A stretch of DNA of 45,487 nt from Bradyrhizobium acaciae (GTDB lineage Bacteria > Pseudomonadota > Alphaproteobacteria > Rhizobiales > Xanthobacteraceae). Made by a program: the position numbers and the translations under genes. The first letter of the stretch is position 1. Each line of letters opens with the position of its first letter. Location of the stretch: assembly GCF_020889785.1 (NCBI RefSeq), contig NZ_JACMYK010000055.1, forward strand, positions 1 to 45,487. The letters are read 5' to 3'. Positions 31,981 through 41,007 of this stretch are shown here, piece after piece. The notes beneath the pieces are model-generated. The model searched no databases. It was not told where the DNA came from and worked only from the letters and a program-made list of their open reading frames with translations.

Positions 31981-32883
31981 TCACGCCTGCGCGGAACGTT
32001 CACAGACCTGCCGGCGATATTCCGCCGGCGTGACGTTCATGTGCTGCCGGAACACGCGATTGAGATGGCTCTGGTCGGCGAAGCCGGCCAGCAATGCGAT
32101 CTCCTTCAGCGCCACGCGGTCCCTGCGCAGGTGCCGGCATGCATGCTCGACCTTGCGGCGCAGGACATAGGCATGCGGGCGCATGCCGTAGTGGACGCGG
32201 AACTTGCGGGCGAACTGTACCGGCGTGCAATTGCAGATGTTCGCGAGCTCCTCGAGCGTGATGTTGCGGGAGATGTTCTGCTCGACATAGTCCTCGATCA
32301 GCCGCGCATGCGCCGGCCTGAATCGCCCCTGCGCGCAAGGCATCTTGAACTCGATCGCGGCGTATTTGCGCAGGATGTGGACGCTCGCCTGCAGTGCCAG
32401 CGCGTCGTAGCAGAGGCGTCCGCCGGGGCCGCCCGCGGCGACCTCCTTGATCATCTGATCGTTGATCCAGCTCAGCATCGGGTCCTCGACCTTGAGCAGG
32501 TCGTGAAGTTCGACCGCCTCGGCGTCGCGGTCGAAGGCATCGCTCGCGGTCTTCGTCATCAGCGTCGGCGAGATGTAGAAATGGCTGACCTCGATGTCGT
32601 TCTTCCAGTGCCAGCTTGACGGCTCTGCGCGCGTCAACAACGACGTGACGCCGCGTCCGACGTGATCCTGCTTCCAGGTGCCGCTGACACGGCGGTTCAT
32701 CGATGTCGCGCCGTCGCGATAGAGTACGAGGAGAAAGTTCTCCGAAGGCGGGACCCAGATGTCTGACGGCGCATAGCGGAAGATCCGCAGCCGAAAATCG
32801 TTGCGGCCGACCGGCGAACTATCCAGCTTCAGCTCGCCGGGAGCGTAGCGCGGCAATTCCTCGACCGTGATCAACTGGCTCAT
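31981..32883 (-). CDS. AraC-family transcriptional regulator of the Baeyer-Villiger unit (inferred)
   Basis: A 300-residue regulator. The last 100 residues form an AraC double helix-turn-helix (NITLEELANICNCTPVQFAR and VALKEIALLAGFADQSHLNR, then VFRQHMNVTPAEYRRQVC). The N-terminal part is an effector domain of unclear fold (FRLRIFRYAPSDIWVPPSEN). The ATG at 32883 has a strong GGAGGAGG Shine-Dalgarno; the frame's extension to 33234 is rejected. It is divergent from the flavin monooxygenase at 33179 with 295 bases between, so it likely activates that gene and the esterase in response to the ketone or a product. This layout recalls AraC-type activators of cyclohexanone catabolism. Confidence 0.88.
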   Translation of the reverse strand: MSQLITVEELPRYAPGELKLDSSPVGRNDFRLRIFRYAPSDIWVPPSENFLLVLYRDGATSMNRRVSGTWKQDHVGRGVTSLLTRAEPSSWHWKNDIEVSHFYISPTLMTKTASDAFDRDAEAVELHDLLKVEDPMLSWINDQMIKEVAAGGPGGRLCYDALALQASVHILRKYAAIEFKMPCAQGRFRPAHARLIEDYVEQNISRNITLEELANICNCTPVQFARKFRVHYGMRPHAYVLRRKVEHACRHLRRDRVALKEIALLAGFADQSHLNRVFRQHMNVTPAEYRRQVCERSAQA

Positions 32884-33178
32884 CGCGCGAGCCTCCTCCC
32901 TGGAAACCATAGGCGGTTGACCGCTTCTTCTTTGGCTGGACGGCAGAATAAGCCGCTTTCGCCGTTTGCCAAGGAGACCAATGGCCAACCTCTCGATTGC
33001 GCTGCCGCGTTCCAGAGATTGTCGGTTTCGTTCAAGTCCCGACCGCCGCAGGCGCCATAGCCTCCTGCGCGTCCCGGCAATCCAGTCCATGCCGCCGGGG
33101 CCCGAATTGGCGCAACGCACCGTCATCCGATTTCCAGATGGGAAGGGGCGTGCGTAAGGCCAGACACAGGAGGAAACC
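32884..33178. promoter_or_regulatory. Divergent promoter region of the AraC gene and the monooxygenase
   Basis: The 295 bases between two strong Shine-Dalgarno sequences (GGAGGAGG for the AraC gene, AGGAGG for the monooxygenase) should hold both promoters and the AraC binding sites. I see no gene here. No direct repeats strong enough to call an operator were found by eye. Confidence 0.45.
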
Positions 33179-34819
33179 ATGATTGCGACCGCAACCAGGT
33201 CCAATGGAAGCAATGGCGCGCAAGCGACATCCAAATTCGACGCCGTGGTGATCGGCGCCGGCGTCGCCGGCCTCTATCAATTGTTCCGCCTGCGCGAGCA
33301 GGGCCTGAACGTCAGGGCTATTGACGCTGGCTCAAGCGTCGGTGGCACCTGGTACTGGAACCGGTATCCCGGCGCCCGCTTCGATTCCGAAGGCCACACC
33401 TATCAGTACCTGTTTTCCGAGGAACTTTACAAAGGCTGGAGCTGGAGCGAGCGGTTTCCGGGGCAGCCGGAAATCGAGCGTTGGCTGAATTATGTGGCCG
33501 ACCGCCTCGACCTCAAGAAGGACATCCAGTTCGAAACCACGGTCAGAAGCGCGCATTTCGATGAAGCGACGCAGCGCTGGCGGGTGACGACGGACAAGGG
33601 CGATGTGATCGACACCCAGTTCCTGGTCACCTGTTGCGGCATGCTCTCGGCCCCGCACGTGTCCTTTCCGGGACAGGAGACGTTCAAGGGCAAACTTTTC
33701 CATACCGCGCGCTGGCCGAAAGGACCGATCGAGCTCGCCGGCAAGCGCGTCGGCGTGGTCGGCAATGGCGCGACCGGGATTCAGGTGATCCAGTCGATCG
33801 CCGGCGAGGTCGGCCATCTCAAGGTGTTCATCCGCACTCCGCAATACATCATCCCGATGAAGAACCCGAAATGGGATGCATCGGATGCGGAGGCCTACAA
33901 GTCGAAGTTCAAGTTCCTCACCGAGCGGCTGCCGAAGACCTTCACCGGTTTCGAGTTCGACTTCGAGCACGCCTGGGCCGATCTGTCGCCGCAGCAGCGC
34001 CGCCAGGTGGTCGAGGACTGCTGGAACGACGGATCCCTCAAACTATGGGTCTCGTCCTTTGCCGAACTGTTCTTCGACGAAGCCGTCAACGCCGAGATCA
34101 CTGAATTCGTCCGCGAGAAGATGCGCGAGCGGATCAGGGATCCCAAACTGTGCGAGCAGCTGATCCCATCCGATTACGGCTTCGGCACGCACCGGGTGCC
34201 GCTCGAGAGCAATTTCCTCGAAGCCTTCCATCGGCCCAATGTCGAGATCGTCAGCGTCAAGAACAATCCGATCGCCCGCATCACACCGGAGGGCATCCAG
34301 ACTACCGACGGCACGGTGCACGAGTTCGACGTCATCATCCTGGCGACCGGGTTCGACGCCGGCACCGGCGCCTTGACGCGGATCGACATCCGCGGCCGCG
34401 ACGGCCGTTCGCTGAAGGAGGACTGGGGCCGGGATATCCGCACCACCATGGGGCTACAGGTTCACGGCTATCCGAACCTATTCACCACGGCGGTGCCGCT
34501 CGCGCCCTCGGCTGCGCTTTGCAACATGACCACCTGCCTGCAGCAGCAGGTCGAGTGGATCGACGATTGTATCAAGTACATGCGCGGCAACGACCTGAGC
34601 GTCATCGAGCCATCCAGGGATATCGAGGATCAGTGGGTGGCGCACCACGATGAGACCGCCAATGCAACGCTGATCGCGAAGACCAACTCCTGGTATCTCG
34701 GCTCGAATGTCGAGGGCAAACCGCGGCGCGTGCTGTCCTATTGCGGTGGTGTCGGCACCTATCGCCAGAAATGCGACGAGGTTTCCGCGAGCGGCTATCG
34801 CGGCTTCGCGATGCAGTAG
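33179..34819 (+). CDS. Flavin-containing Baeyer-Villiger monooxygenase
   Basis: A 546-residue FAD/NADPH enzyme that inserts oxygen next to a ketone to give an ester or lactone. The FAD Rossmann motif GAGVAG is at 26-31, GGTWYWNRYPGARFD at about 55-69 is the cyclohexanone-monooxygenase hallmark, the Baeyer-Villiger fingerprint FKGKLFHTARWP is at 169-180, and the NADPH Rossmann motif GNGATG is at 195-200. ATGFDAGTG near residue 395 is the closing FAD motif. The ATG at 33179 has AGGAGG upstream. It is followed after 38 bases by a serine esterase, which would cleave the ester made. The ketone is not known: linear, cyclic and steroid types share these motifs. Confidence 0.93.
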   Translation: MIATATRSNGSNGAQATSKFDAVVIGAGVAGLYQLFRLREQGLNVRAIDAGSSVGGTWYWNRYPGARFDSEGHTYQYLFSEELYKGWSWSERFPGQPEIERWLNYVADRLDLKKDIQFETTVRSAHFDEATQRWRVTTDKGDVIDTQFLVTCCGMLSAPHVSFPGQETFKGKLFHTARWPKGPIELAGKRVGVVGNGATGIQVIQSIAGEVGHLKVFIRTPQYIIPMKNPKWDASDAEAYKSKFKFLTERLPKTFTGFEFDFEHAWADLSPQQRRQVVEDCWNDGSLKLWVSSFAELFFDEAVNAEITEFVREKMRERIRDPKLCEQLIPSDYGFGTHRVPLESNFLEAFHRPNVEIVSVKNNPIARITPEGIQTTDGTVHEFDVIILATGFDAGTGALTRIDIRGRDGRSLKEDWGRDIRTTMGLQVHGYPNLFTTAVPLAPSAALCNMTTCLQQQVEWIDDCIKYMRGNDLSVIEPSRDIEDQWVAHHDETANATLIAKTNSWYLGSNVEGKPRRVLSYCGGVGTYRQKCDEVSASGYRGFAMQ

Positions 34820-34857
34820 GGCTACGCAGGTCAACAACAAAACACAGGAGGAAGACA

Positions 34858-36051
34858 ATGAGCACGAATTTCAGCGCGACGGCAGATGCGATTCTCGATG
34901 GCGTCGTGACCTCGAACCCGCGCGTCCCCGGTGTCGTCGCGATGGTGACCGATCGGCATCGCAACATCTATGAAGGCGCCGCCGGCAAGCGCCGTCTCGA
35001 CCAGTCCGCCGACATGACGACCGACAGCGTGTTCGCCATCTTCTCGACCACCAAGGCGATCACGGGCACCGCCGTCCTGCAACTCGTCGAGGAAGGCAAG
35101 CTCGATCTCGACGCACCCGCCAAGACCTACGCGCCCGACATCGGCAAGCTCCAGGTGATCGAAGGCTTCGACGACAAGGGCGAGCCGCGACTGCGAGCGC
35201 CGAAACGCGACATCACGACCCGCATGCTGATGGTCCATAGCGCGGGTCTGAGCTACGACTTCATCAACCACACCTACAATCGGCTCGCGCAGGAGAAGGG
35301 CCAGCCAAGCGTCATCACGGCGTCCAAGGCGTCGCTGATGACACCGCTGCTGTTCGATCCCGGCGAGCGCTGGGAGTACGGCACCAACATGGATTGGAGC
35401 GGCCAGATCGTCGAGGCGATCACCGGCAGGCGGCTTGGAGAGGTCTTCAAGACGCGCATCTTCGAACCGCTCGGGATCATGGACATGACGTTCGAGCTCA
35501 CCGATGCGATGCGTCGCAAGCTCGCCGGCATTCACGCCCGCAACGCCGACGGCTCGCTCACGCCGATGGATTTCGAGCTGCCGGCCAATCCGGAAATCCA
35601 TATGGGCGGCCACGGGCTGTACGGCACGATCGGCGACTACATGCGCTTCATCCGGATGTGGCTCAATGACGGCGCCGGCGAGCATGGACGCGTTCTCAAG
35701 GCCGAGACCGTGCGGATGGCCGAGAAGAACCACCTCGGCAGCAACAAGGTCACCGCGATCACCGGCGTGATCACATCGCTCGCCAACGATGCCGAATTCT
35801 TCCCCGGTCAGTCGAAGTCCTGGGCGCTGAGCTTCATGATCAACGACGAGCAGGCTCCGACCGGCCGTCCCGCCGGCGCGCTCGGCTGGGCCGGTCTTGC
35901 CAATTTGTTCTACTGGATCGACCGGCAGAACGGATTCGGCGGATTCTGGGCGACGCAGATCCTGCCGTTCGGCGATCCGACGTCGTTCATCGGCTACATG
36001 AATTTGGAGACCGCGTTCTACGAATCCCTGAAACTGCGCAAGGCGGGTTAA
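34858..36051 (+). CDS. Serine hydrolase of the beta-lactamase/EstB (family VIII esterase) type
   Basis: A 397-residue serine hydrolase. The S-x-x-K motif is FSTTKA (Ser63, Lys66), and HSAGLSYDF around 127-135 carries the Tyr of family VIII esterases. The enzyme has no signal peptide, so it acts in the cytoplasm, unlike true beta-lactamases. The ATG at 34858 follows an AGGAGG Shine-Dalgarno 39 bases after the monooxygenase stop. Position after a Baeyer-Villiger enzyme makes ester or lactone hydrolysis the best guess; beta-lactam resistance is unlikely. It is followed by a palindromic repeat at 36061 that probably ends the operon. Confidence 0.9.
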   Translation: MSTNFSATADAILDGVVTSNPRVPGVVAMVTDRHRNIYEGAAGKRRLDQSADMTTDSVFAIFSTTKAITGTAVLQLVEEGKLDLDAPAKTYAPDIGKLQVIEGFDDKGEPRLRAPKRDITTRMLMVHSAGLSYDFINHTYNRLAQEKGQPSVITASKASLMTPLLFDPGERWEYGTNMDWSGQIVEAITGRRLGEVFKTRIFEPLGIMDMTFELTDAMRRKLAGIHARNADGSLTPMDFELPANPEIHMGGHGLYGTIGDYMRFIRMWLNDGAGEHGRVLKAETVRMAEKNHLGSNKVTAITGVITSLANDAEFFPGQSKSWALSFMINDEQAPTGRPAGALGWAGLANLFYWIDRQNGFGGFWATQILPFGDPTSFIGYMNLETAFYESLKLRKAG

Positions 36052-36060
36052 GCCCACCGC

Positions 36061-36147
36061 GTCATGGCCGGGCTTGTCCCGGCCATCCACGTCTTGCTTG
36101 CGTGATCGGAGCAAAGACGTGGATGCCCGGCACAGGGCTAGGCATGA
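36061..36147. repeat. Long palindromic intergenic repeat, family GTCATGGCCGGGC
   Basis: The left arm gtcatggccgggcttgtccc (36061-36080), continuing ggccatccacgtctt to 36095, is mirrored by the right arm aagacgtggatgcccggcac (from 36114) with agggctaggcatgac to 36147. The right arm has diverged slightly. Such an element is frequent in Bradyrhizobium and may fold in RNA as a long stem after the esterase gene. Confidence 0.75.
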
Positions 36148-36211
36148 CGGCGCCCACGCGTCGCGATACTTCCGGCGTGCTGCTGGACGCGAAGTATGAT
36201 TACATGGCGCG

Positions 36212-37378
36212 ATGTCGAACGAGCACATGTCCTCGCGCCAACACCCACCAGCCGGGCCGAGCTATCGGCGCGGCTGGGTCGATGAGGCCGTGTCCGCGAT
36301 CGAGGCAGATCAATGCCGGACCGCGGATACTCACTTGATGCGGCTGGTCGTGCCGGCGCTATCCGGCATCGACATTTACCTGAAGGACGAATCGACGCAT
36401 CCGACCGGCAGCCTCAAGCATCGCCTTGCAAGGTCCTTGTTCCTTTACGCGCTGTGTAATGGCCATATCCGCGAAAGCACTGCCGTGGTGGAAGCATCCT
36501 CCGGGTCGACGGCGGTTTCGGAGGCTTATTTTGCGCAGATGATCGGCGTGCCGTTCTACGCGGTGATGCCGCGAACGACATCGGCCGAGAAAATCGCCGC
36601 GATCGAGCATTACGGTGGTAACTGCCACCTGATCGACGACGGTCGTGCGCTCTACACCGAGGCGGCCGCGCTCGCCGCGCGTCTCGGCGGTCACTACATG
36701 GATCAGTTCACGTTCGCGGAGCGCGCGACGGACTGGCGCGGCAACAACAATATCGCCGAGTCGATCTTCACCCAGCTCAAGGGCGAGCAGCGTCCGTTGC
36801 CCGAATGGATCGTGATGAGCGCGGGCACCGGCGGCACATCCGCAACCATCGGGCGCTATCTGCGCTATCGCCAGTTTCCAACCAGGCTCTGTGTCGCCGA
36901 CGTCGAGCACTCCGCTTTCTTTGATTGCTTCCGCGCCCAGGACCGCTCCCTGGTCTGCGAACGTCCCTCGCTGATCGAAGGCGTTGGCCGGCCGCGCTGC
37001 GAGCCGTCGTTCGTGCCGGGCGTGGTCGACCGCATGATGAAGATTCCAGATTCCGCATCGATCGCCGCGATGAACGTGCTGTCGCGCCTGCTCCGCCGAT
37101 CGGTCGGCGGCTCAACCGGCACCAACTTCCTGGCGCTTTGCCGTCTTGCGTCGGAGATGCGCCGTGCGGGTGAGAGCGGTGCGCTTGTGACGTTGATCTG
37201 CGATTCCGGCGAGCGGTACCGCCAGACCTATTATGAACCCGCGTGGCTGGAGTCTCGCGGGCTCGACCCGGCTCCTTATGAAACGGAGCTGAATGCATTC
37301 CTCGGTGGTGCGCATCCACTCGGCTTCACGGTCGAGGATGTCCAAAATCCGCGCGACCACTCGAATGATACCGCATGA
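36212..37378 (+). CDS. PLP-dependent enzyme of the cysteine synthase/cysteine desulfhydrase fold (Cds1-like)
   Basis: A 388-residue fold-type II PLP enzyme. The Schiff-base lysine is Lys69 in HPTGSLKHRLARS; the phosphate cup is SSGSTAVSEAYFAQ; and the PLP-phosphate Gly loop is SAGTGGTSATIGRYLR. It is longer than CysK and has an extra C-terminal part (CDSGERYRQTYYEPAWLESR) like the Cds1-type cysteine desulfhydrases, which release H2S from cysteine. That activity is inferred from the resemblance. No Shine-Dalgarno is strong; ATG at 36212 or 36227 may be used. It stands alone between a repeat and a minus-strand two-component system. Confidence 0.82.
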   Translation: MSNEHMSSRQHPPAGPSYRRGWVDEAVSAIEADQCRTADTHLMRLVVPALSGIDIYLKDESTHPTGSLKHRLARSLFLYALCNGHIRESTAVVEASSGSTAVSEAYFAQMIGVPFYAVMPRTTSAEKIAAIEHYGGNCHLIDDGRALYTEAAALAARLGGHYMDQFTFAERATDWRGNNNIAESIFTQLKGEQRPLPEWIVMSAGTGGTSATIGRYLRYRQFPTRLCVADVEHSAFFDCFRAQDRSLVCERPSLIEGVGRPRCEPSFVPGVVDRMMKIPDSASIAAMNVLSRLLRRSVGGSTGTNFLALCRLASEMRRAGESGALVTLICDSGERYRQTYYEPAWLESRGLDPAPYETELNAFLGGAHPLGFTVEDVQNPRDHSNDTA

Positions 37379-37445
37379 GCATAGGTCAACTCGCCAGCCT
37401 GATCGCTGCGTCAAAGCCGGTTAACGCGCGGCGATATCCGGTCGA

Positions 37446-38822
37446 TCAGCAGGACGGATCAATTTTCGGGAATACCATGCGCATGCAGGCGCCGCCGGAC
37501 GGCGCCTGATCGACCTCGATCCGGCCGCCGTGCAGGCGCATGATGGTCTGCACCAGGTCGAGACCGAGGCCGGCGCCGCGGCCGCCCGGATGCAGCCGGC
37601 GGAACGGCTCCAGGATCTGCTCGCGCTCGTCGGGTGGAACGCCGTCGCCATCGTCGCAGACCTCGATCCGTCCTGTCGTCGTCACCCGGACCAGGATGGT
37701 GCCGCGCCGCTGCCCGTGATCGATGGCGTTCTGCACCAGATTGGTGAGCGCGCGTTCGAGCGCGGTCTGGTCGCCCGTCACCACGATCGTCTCGTCCTGC
37801 TGCTCAAAGGACATTTCATATCCCGCCGCGAAAGCCAGCGGCGCGAGATCGAGCACGACCTGCCGCGCGACGCCGACGAGATTGACGGGGCCGAACGTAT
37901 CGGCGCGTTGATCGAGCCGTTGCAGGTCCAATAGCTGACCGGCCATGACGCTGAGGCGAGTGGCGTCCTCGAGCAGATGGGTCTTCTCCGGTCCCGCCTG
38001 CAATGACGCGACCCGTGTCGAGAGAATCGCGATCGGCGTGCGGAGTTCGTGCGCGGCGTCGGCGAGAAAGCGGCGATGGCGCTCGTAGCCCCTGTCGAGC
38101 CGGTCGAGCGCGGCATTGATGGCCTTGACCAGCGGGGTGATCTCGATCGGGACCTTGTCGAGCGGCAATTGCACGCCTCGCTGGTCGATGTCGATGCGCT
38201 CGGCCTGCTCCGCGACCTGGGCGAGGCCTGTCATGGCCCGGCGCACCACGAAGGGGGTCGCGACCAGCGTCGCCAGCGTCATCAGCACGATGATCGGCAG
38301 GATCATGTTGAGGAACAGCAGGGGCGTGCTCTCGAGCGCGCGCCACATCGAGAGCTGGCCGTATGTGCCGGTCAGGATCTGGATGCGCCCTGCCGACGTA
38401 TCGACCCATTTGACGAGACCCGCGGGGCGCGCGGCTTCCGCGGCGTTCCATTTGAGCCGCGCCTCGCTGACATGATCGAGGGCTGAGGCGATCGGCAGAA
38501 ACTGCGTGGGCACCACGCCTTCGGAGATCTGATGCCCCTCGCTGTCGCGGATGATGAACCAGAGGTCGGCGTGTTCGCCGCGCAATGCGGCCAGTTCCGG
38601 CGATTGGCGCAACGTCAGGCCGCCCGCTTCATCGCGCATGATGGCGTCGCGCAGCGTGTCGAGCGTGCTGCCTTCGTACTCGCCGATCAGCAGCCCCGCC
38701 CGCAGCAGCCCAATCGCGGCGGCCCCGATCAGCAGAATCAGCAGGGTCAACGTGACCGCCTGCAGGCCCGCAAGCCGTCCGACCAGGCGCCAGGTGAGAG
38801 ATCGCGGTCGCAGCACGCTCAC
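37446..38822 (-). CDS. Sensor histidine kinase (EnvZ/QseC type)
   Basis: A 458-residue inner-membrane sensor kinase. Helix 1 is VTLTLLILLIGAAAIGLL (about 22-40), then a periplasmic loop of some 125 residues, helix 2 LNMILPIIVLMTLATLVATP (about 171-190), a HAMP segment, and the HisKA box AAHELRTPIAIL with His258. The ATPase domain has the N box (LVQNAIDHG), G1 (DDGDGVPPDE) and GRGAGLGLDLVQTIMRLHGG. The start overlaps the stop of the response regulator by four bases (ATGA), so the pair is translationally coupled. The input is unknown; a loop of this size resembles QseC/TctE kinases that sense small periplasmic ligands. Confidence 0.93.
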   Translation of the reverse strand: MSVLRPRSLTWRLVGRLAGLQAVTLTLLILLIGAAAIGLLRAGLLIGEYEGSTLDTLRDAIMRDEAGGLTLRQSPELAALRGEHADLWFIIRDSEGHQISEGVVPTQFLPIASALDHVSEARLKWNAAEAARPAGLVKWVDTSAGRIQILTGTYGQLSMWRALESTPLLFLNMILPIIVLMTLATLVATPFVVRRAMTGLAQVAEQAERIDIDQRGVQLPLDKVPIEITPLVKAINAALDRLDRGYERHRRFLADAAHELRTPIAILSTRVASLQAGPEKTHLLEDATRLSVMAGQLLDLQRLDQRADTFGPVNLVGVARQVVLDLAPLAFAAGYEMSFEQQDETIVVTGDQTALERALTNLVQNAIDHGQRRGTILVRVTTTGRIEVCDDGDGVPPDEREQILEPFRRLHPGGRGAGLGLDLVQTIMRLHGGRIEVDQAPSGGACMRMVFPKIDPSC

Positions 38823-39493
38823 GGTGTCTCCCGCAGCACATAGCCGAGGCCACGAACGCCGTTGATCGTGACGCCGGCGTCGGCCTCGGCGAGCCGGCGG
38901 CGCAGACGCGACACATGGCTGTCCAGCGCATTGGGCTGCACGTCGTCGTCGAGGCCGTAGACCGCCTCCATCAGCGCGGAGCGCTGCACCATGCGTCCCA
39001 TCCGATGCAGCAGCGTCTCGAGCACCAGCCGCTCGCGACGCGGCATCTCCAGGGGACGTCCGTCGACGCTGGCCTCGCGATGGGCGAAGTCGAACGACAG
39101 GCGGCCGATCCGCGCGGCGTGTTGCTGGACATTGGCGGGCCGGCGCAGCAGCGCCCGCAACCGCGCCAGCAGTTCCTCGAACGCAAACGGCTTGCCGAGA
39201 TAATCGTCCGCGCCGCTGTCGAGGCCCGAGATCCGGTCCGCGAGCTCGCCGCGGGCCGTCAGCACCAGCACCGGCACGGCGTTGCCGCTCGCGCGCAATT
39301 TCGGAATCAGCGTCAGCCCGTCGCCGTCGGGCAATTGCCGGTCGAGCACGATCGCGTCGTAGTTTCCCGCCGCGGCAATCGCCTCGGCTTCCAGAAGGTC
39401 CGGCGCATGATCGACCAGCATGTCGTGCCGTGCGAGCGCCGCACGTAGCGCTGTGACCATGTCCGGCTGGTCCTCCACCAACAGCACCCGCAT
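38819..39493 (-). CDS. OmpR/PhoB-type response regulator
   Basis: A 224-residue response regulator. The receiver domain opens MRVLLVEDQPDM; the phospho-acceptor is Asp51 (AIVLDRQLPDGDG), with Thr79 in LTARGE and Lys101 in YLGKPF. The DNA-binding domain is the winged-helix type with PRRERLVLETLLHRMGRMVQ and DSHVSRLRRRLAEADAGVTI. The ATG at 39493 is preferred to longer starts because it gives the standard first strand. It is the first gene of a two-gene unit with the histidine kinase. It is divergent from the lipid cluster starting at 39758, so regulation of that cluster is possible but not shown. Confidence 0.93.
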   Translation of the reverse strand: MRVLLVEDQPDMVTALRAALARHDMLVDHAPDLLEAEAIAAAGNYDAIVLDRQLPDGDGLTLIPKLRASGNAVPVLVLTARGELADRISGLDSGADDYLGKPFAFEELLARLRALLRRPANVQQHAARIGRLSFDFAHREASVDGRPLEMPRRERLVLETLLHRMGRMVQRSALMEAVYGLDDDVQPNALDSHVSRLRRRLAEADAGVTINGVRGLGYVLRETP

Positions 39494-39757
39494 TCGTTGT
39501 CTCGATCCCCGCATCGGTTCGTCATTCGATCTGCCGGGTTTATGTCGCATTCATTGCGGCAACCTTGCGGCCTGTCAGCTCAAATGCGCCGCCGGCCAAA
39601 ATTTCGTCCGCGCGCAGATTCGCGACAGGCTGACGCAAGCTTCGCATGAGACAGACACGTGCTGGGGGCACCTGCAATGCGAAAGACACGTGAATGACCT
39701 TGCCAACCAACTTCCGCCGCGACGCCGGCAACGCGCTCATCATGCGGGAGCCCCAGC

Positions 39758-40336
39758 ATGCCGGCCACTGATATCCTGCCGTTCTTCCGCGCCTGGGTGC
39801 GCAATCCGCTGCGTGTTGCCGCAGTCGCGCCGTCCGGGCCGGCCGTCGCGTCCCTCATGACGCAGGAGATCACGGCAGACACCGGTCCGGTGATCGAGCT
39901 CGGTCCCGGTACGGGCGTCTTTACCGATGCCTTGCTTCGCCGCGGCGTGAGGCAGCGGGATCTGACGCTGGTGGAGTTCGGCTCCGAGTTCATTCCGCTG
40001 CTGCAGGGGCGCTTCCCGGGTGCGCGGGTGCTCTGGATGGACGCGGCTTGGCTGAAGAGAGAGAGGCTGTTCGAAGGGGCGCCGGTCGGTGCGGTCGTGA
40101 GCGGCCTCGGGCTTCTCATCATGCCACCCGAGAAGGTCACGACGATCCTCGATGGCGCCTTCGGCTATCTCCGCGCCGACGGGGCGTTCTATCAGATCAC
40201 CTATGGTCCGCGCTGTCCTGTCGCAGACGTGATCCTCGATCGTCTCGATCTGCAGGCGACCTGCATCGGGCAGACATTTCGCAACCTGCCTCCGGCGTCC
40301 GTCTATCGGATCAGCCGCCGCCACCCCCACGCTTGA
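39758..40336 (+). CDS. SAM-dependent methyltransferase, phospholipid N-methyltransferase (PmtA)-like
   Basis: A 192-residue soluble methyltransferase of the group annotated 'phospholipid N-methyltransferase' or rRNA-adenine-methylase-like. It starts with the typical ILPFFRAWVRNPLRVAAVAP then SGPAVASLM; the SAM loop is VIELGPGTGVFTDALLRRG; and an acidic residue ends strand 2 in LTLVEFGSEF. PmtA enzymes methylate phosphatidylethanolamine toward phosphatidylcholine. The family is wide, so the true acceptor is inferred. GGGAG is eight bases before the ATG. It is first of four plus-strand genes with tight spacing (12-base gap, then overlaps): methyltransferase, DedA, metallophosphoesterase, glycosyltransferase. 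Confidence 0.82.
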   Translation: MPATDILPFFRAWVRNPLRVAAVAPSGPAVASLMTQEITADTGPVIELGPGTGVFTDALLRRGVRQRDLTLVEFGSEFIPLLQGRFPGARVLWMDAAWLKRERLFEGAPVGAVVSGLGLLIMPPEKVTTILDGAFGYLRADGAFYQITYGPRCPVADVILDRLDLQATCIGQTFRNLPPASVYRISRRHPHA

Positions 40337-40347
40337 TCGAGGTCGCC

Positions 40348-41007
40348 ATGGACACGTCGAGCACGATTGCAATGTTTCTGCATTTCGGCCTGGTGGGAGT
40401 TGGCTGCCTCGCCGTCGCCGAGAAGTTCATTCCGCTGTTGCCGTCCTACGTGCTGCTGATGCTGCTCGGGCTGACGGTCTCCGACGGCACCACGCTCGCG
40501 ATGACCATCCTGGCGACCAGTGCGGGATCGGTCGTCGGCGCGATCGGCTGGTACGGGCTCGGCCGCGCGCTCGGCTCGCGGCGCATCGAAGGGCTGGTGA
40601 CGCGCTTTGGCAAGTTCGTCTTGCTGCGGCCTTCGCTCTATCGACAGCTCACCGATGCCTATCGCGGCAATCATTTCTGGGTGACGCTGATCGGTCAGAC
40701 CCTGCCCACCGTGCGGATCTATCTGGCGCTGCCCGCCGGCGTGCTGCGGCTGGAGCCCCGCGCCTTCGTGACGGCGACGACCATCGGCACGCTGATCTGG
40801 AACATGCCGTTCCTCAGTCTGGGCTATGCGCTGCGCGGCAGCGGCCACGATCCCGTCAGCCTCGGCTTCTGGGTAGTGGTGGTCCTGATCGCGGTGGAGA
40901 TCGCGCTCTTCCTCGGATTTCGGTTCTACAAGCGCTCGCTCGCGCCGCCGCGTCTCGCGGAGCCGCGCGCGCTTGCCTCACGCTTTCCGGTGGAGGAGGG
41001 CGCATGA
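40348..41007 (+). CDS. DedA-family membrane protein
   Basis: A 219-residue inner-membrane protein of the DedA (VTT) family, members of which flip undecaprenyl phosphate or phospholipids. Hydrophobic parts include FLHFGLVGVGCLAVAEKFIP, LPSYVLLMLLGLTVSDGTTL and the re-entrant-loop motif FIPLLPSY. LIGQTLPTVRIYLALPAGVL corresponds to the G-R-x-x-P-x-x-R-x-x-x-x-x-x-AG segment of the family, here with the second Arg in TVRIYLALPAG. Its ATG is 12 bases past the methyltransferase stop and its stop overlaps the start of the next gene by four bases (ATGA). The context suggests lipid movement across the membrane for this pathway. Confidence 0.88.
   Translation: MDTSSTIAMFLHFGLVGVGCLAVAEKFIPLLPSYVLLMLLGLTVSDGTTLAMTILATSAGSVVGAIGWYGLGRALGSRRIEGLVTRFGKFVLLRPSLYRQLTDAYRGNHFWVTLIGQTLPTVRIYLALPAGVLRLEPRAFVTATTIGTLIWNMPFLSLGYALRGSGHDPVSLGFWVVVVLIAVEIALFLGFRFYKRSLAPPRLAEPRALASRFPVEEGA

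Noticed and set aside
34858..36051. The serine hydrolase as a beta-lactamase (antibiotic resistance gene)
   Set aside because: It has the S-x-x-K motif, but no signal peptide, and follows a Baeyer-Villiger enzyme. An esterase role fits better.
39494..39757. A Pho box upstream of the lipid cluster
   Set aside because: Only single half-sites like ctgtcag were found, not two at an 11-base spacing. Phosphate control is left as a hypothesis.
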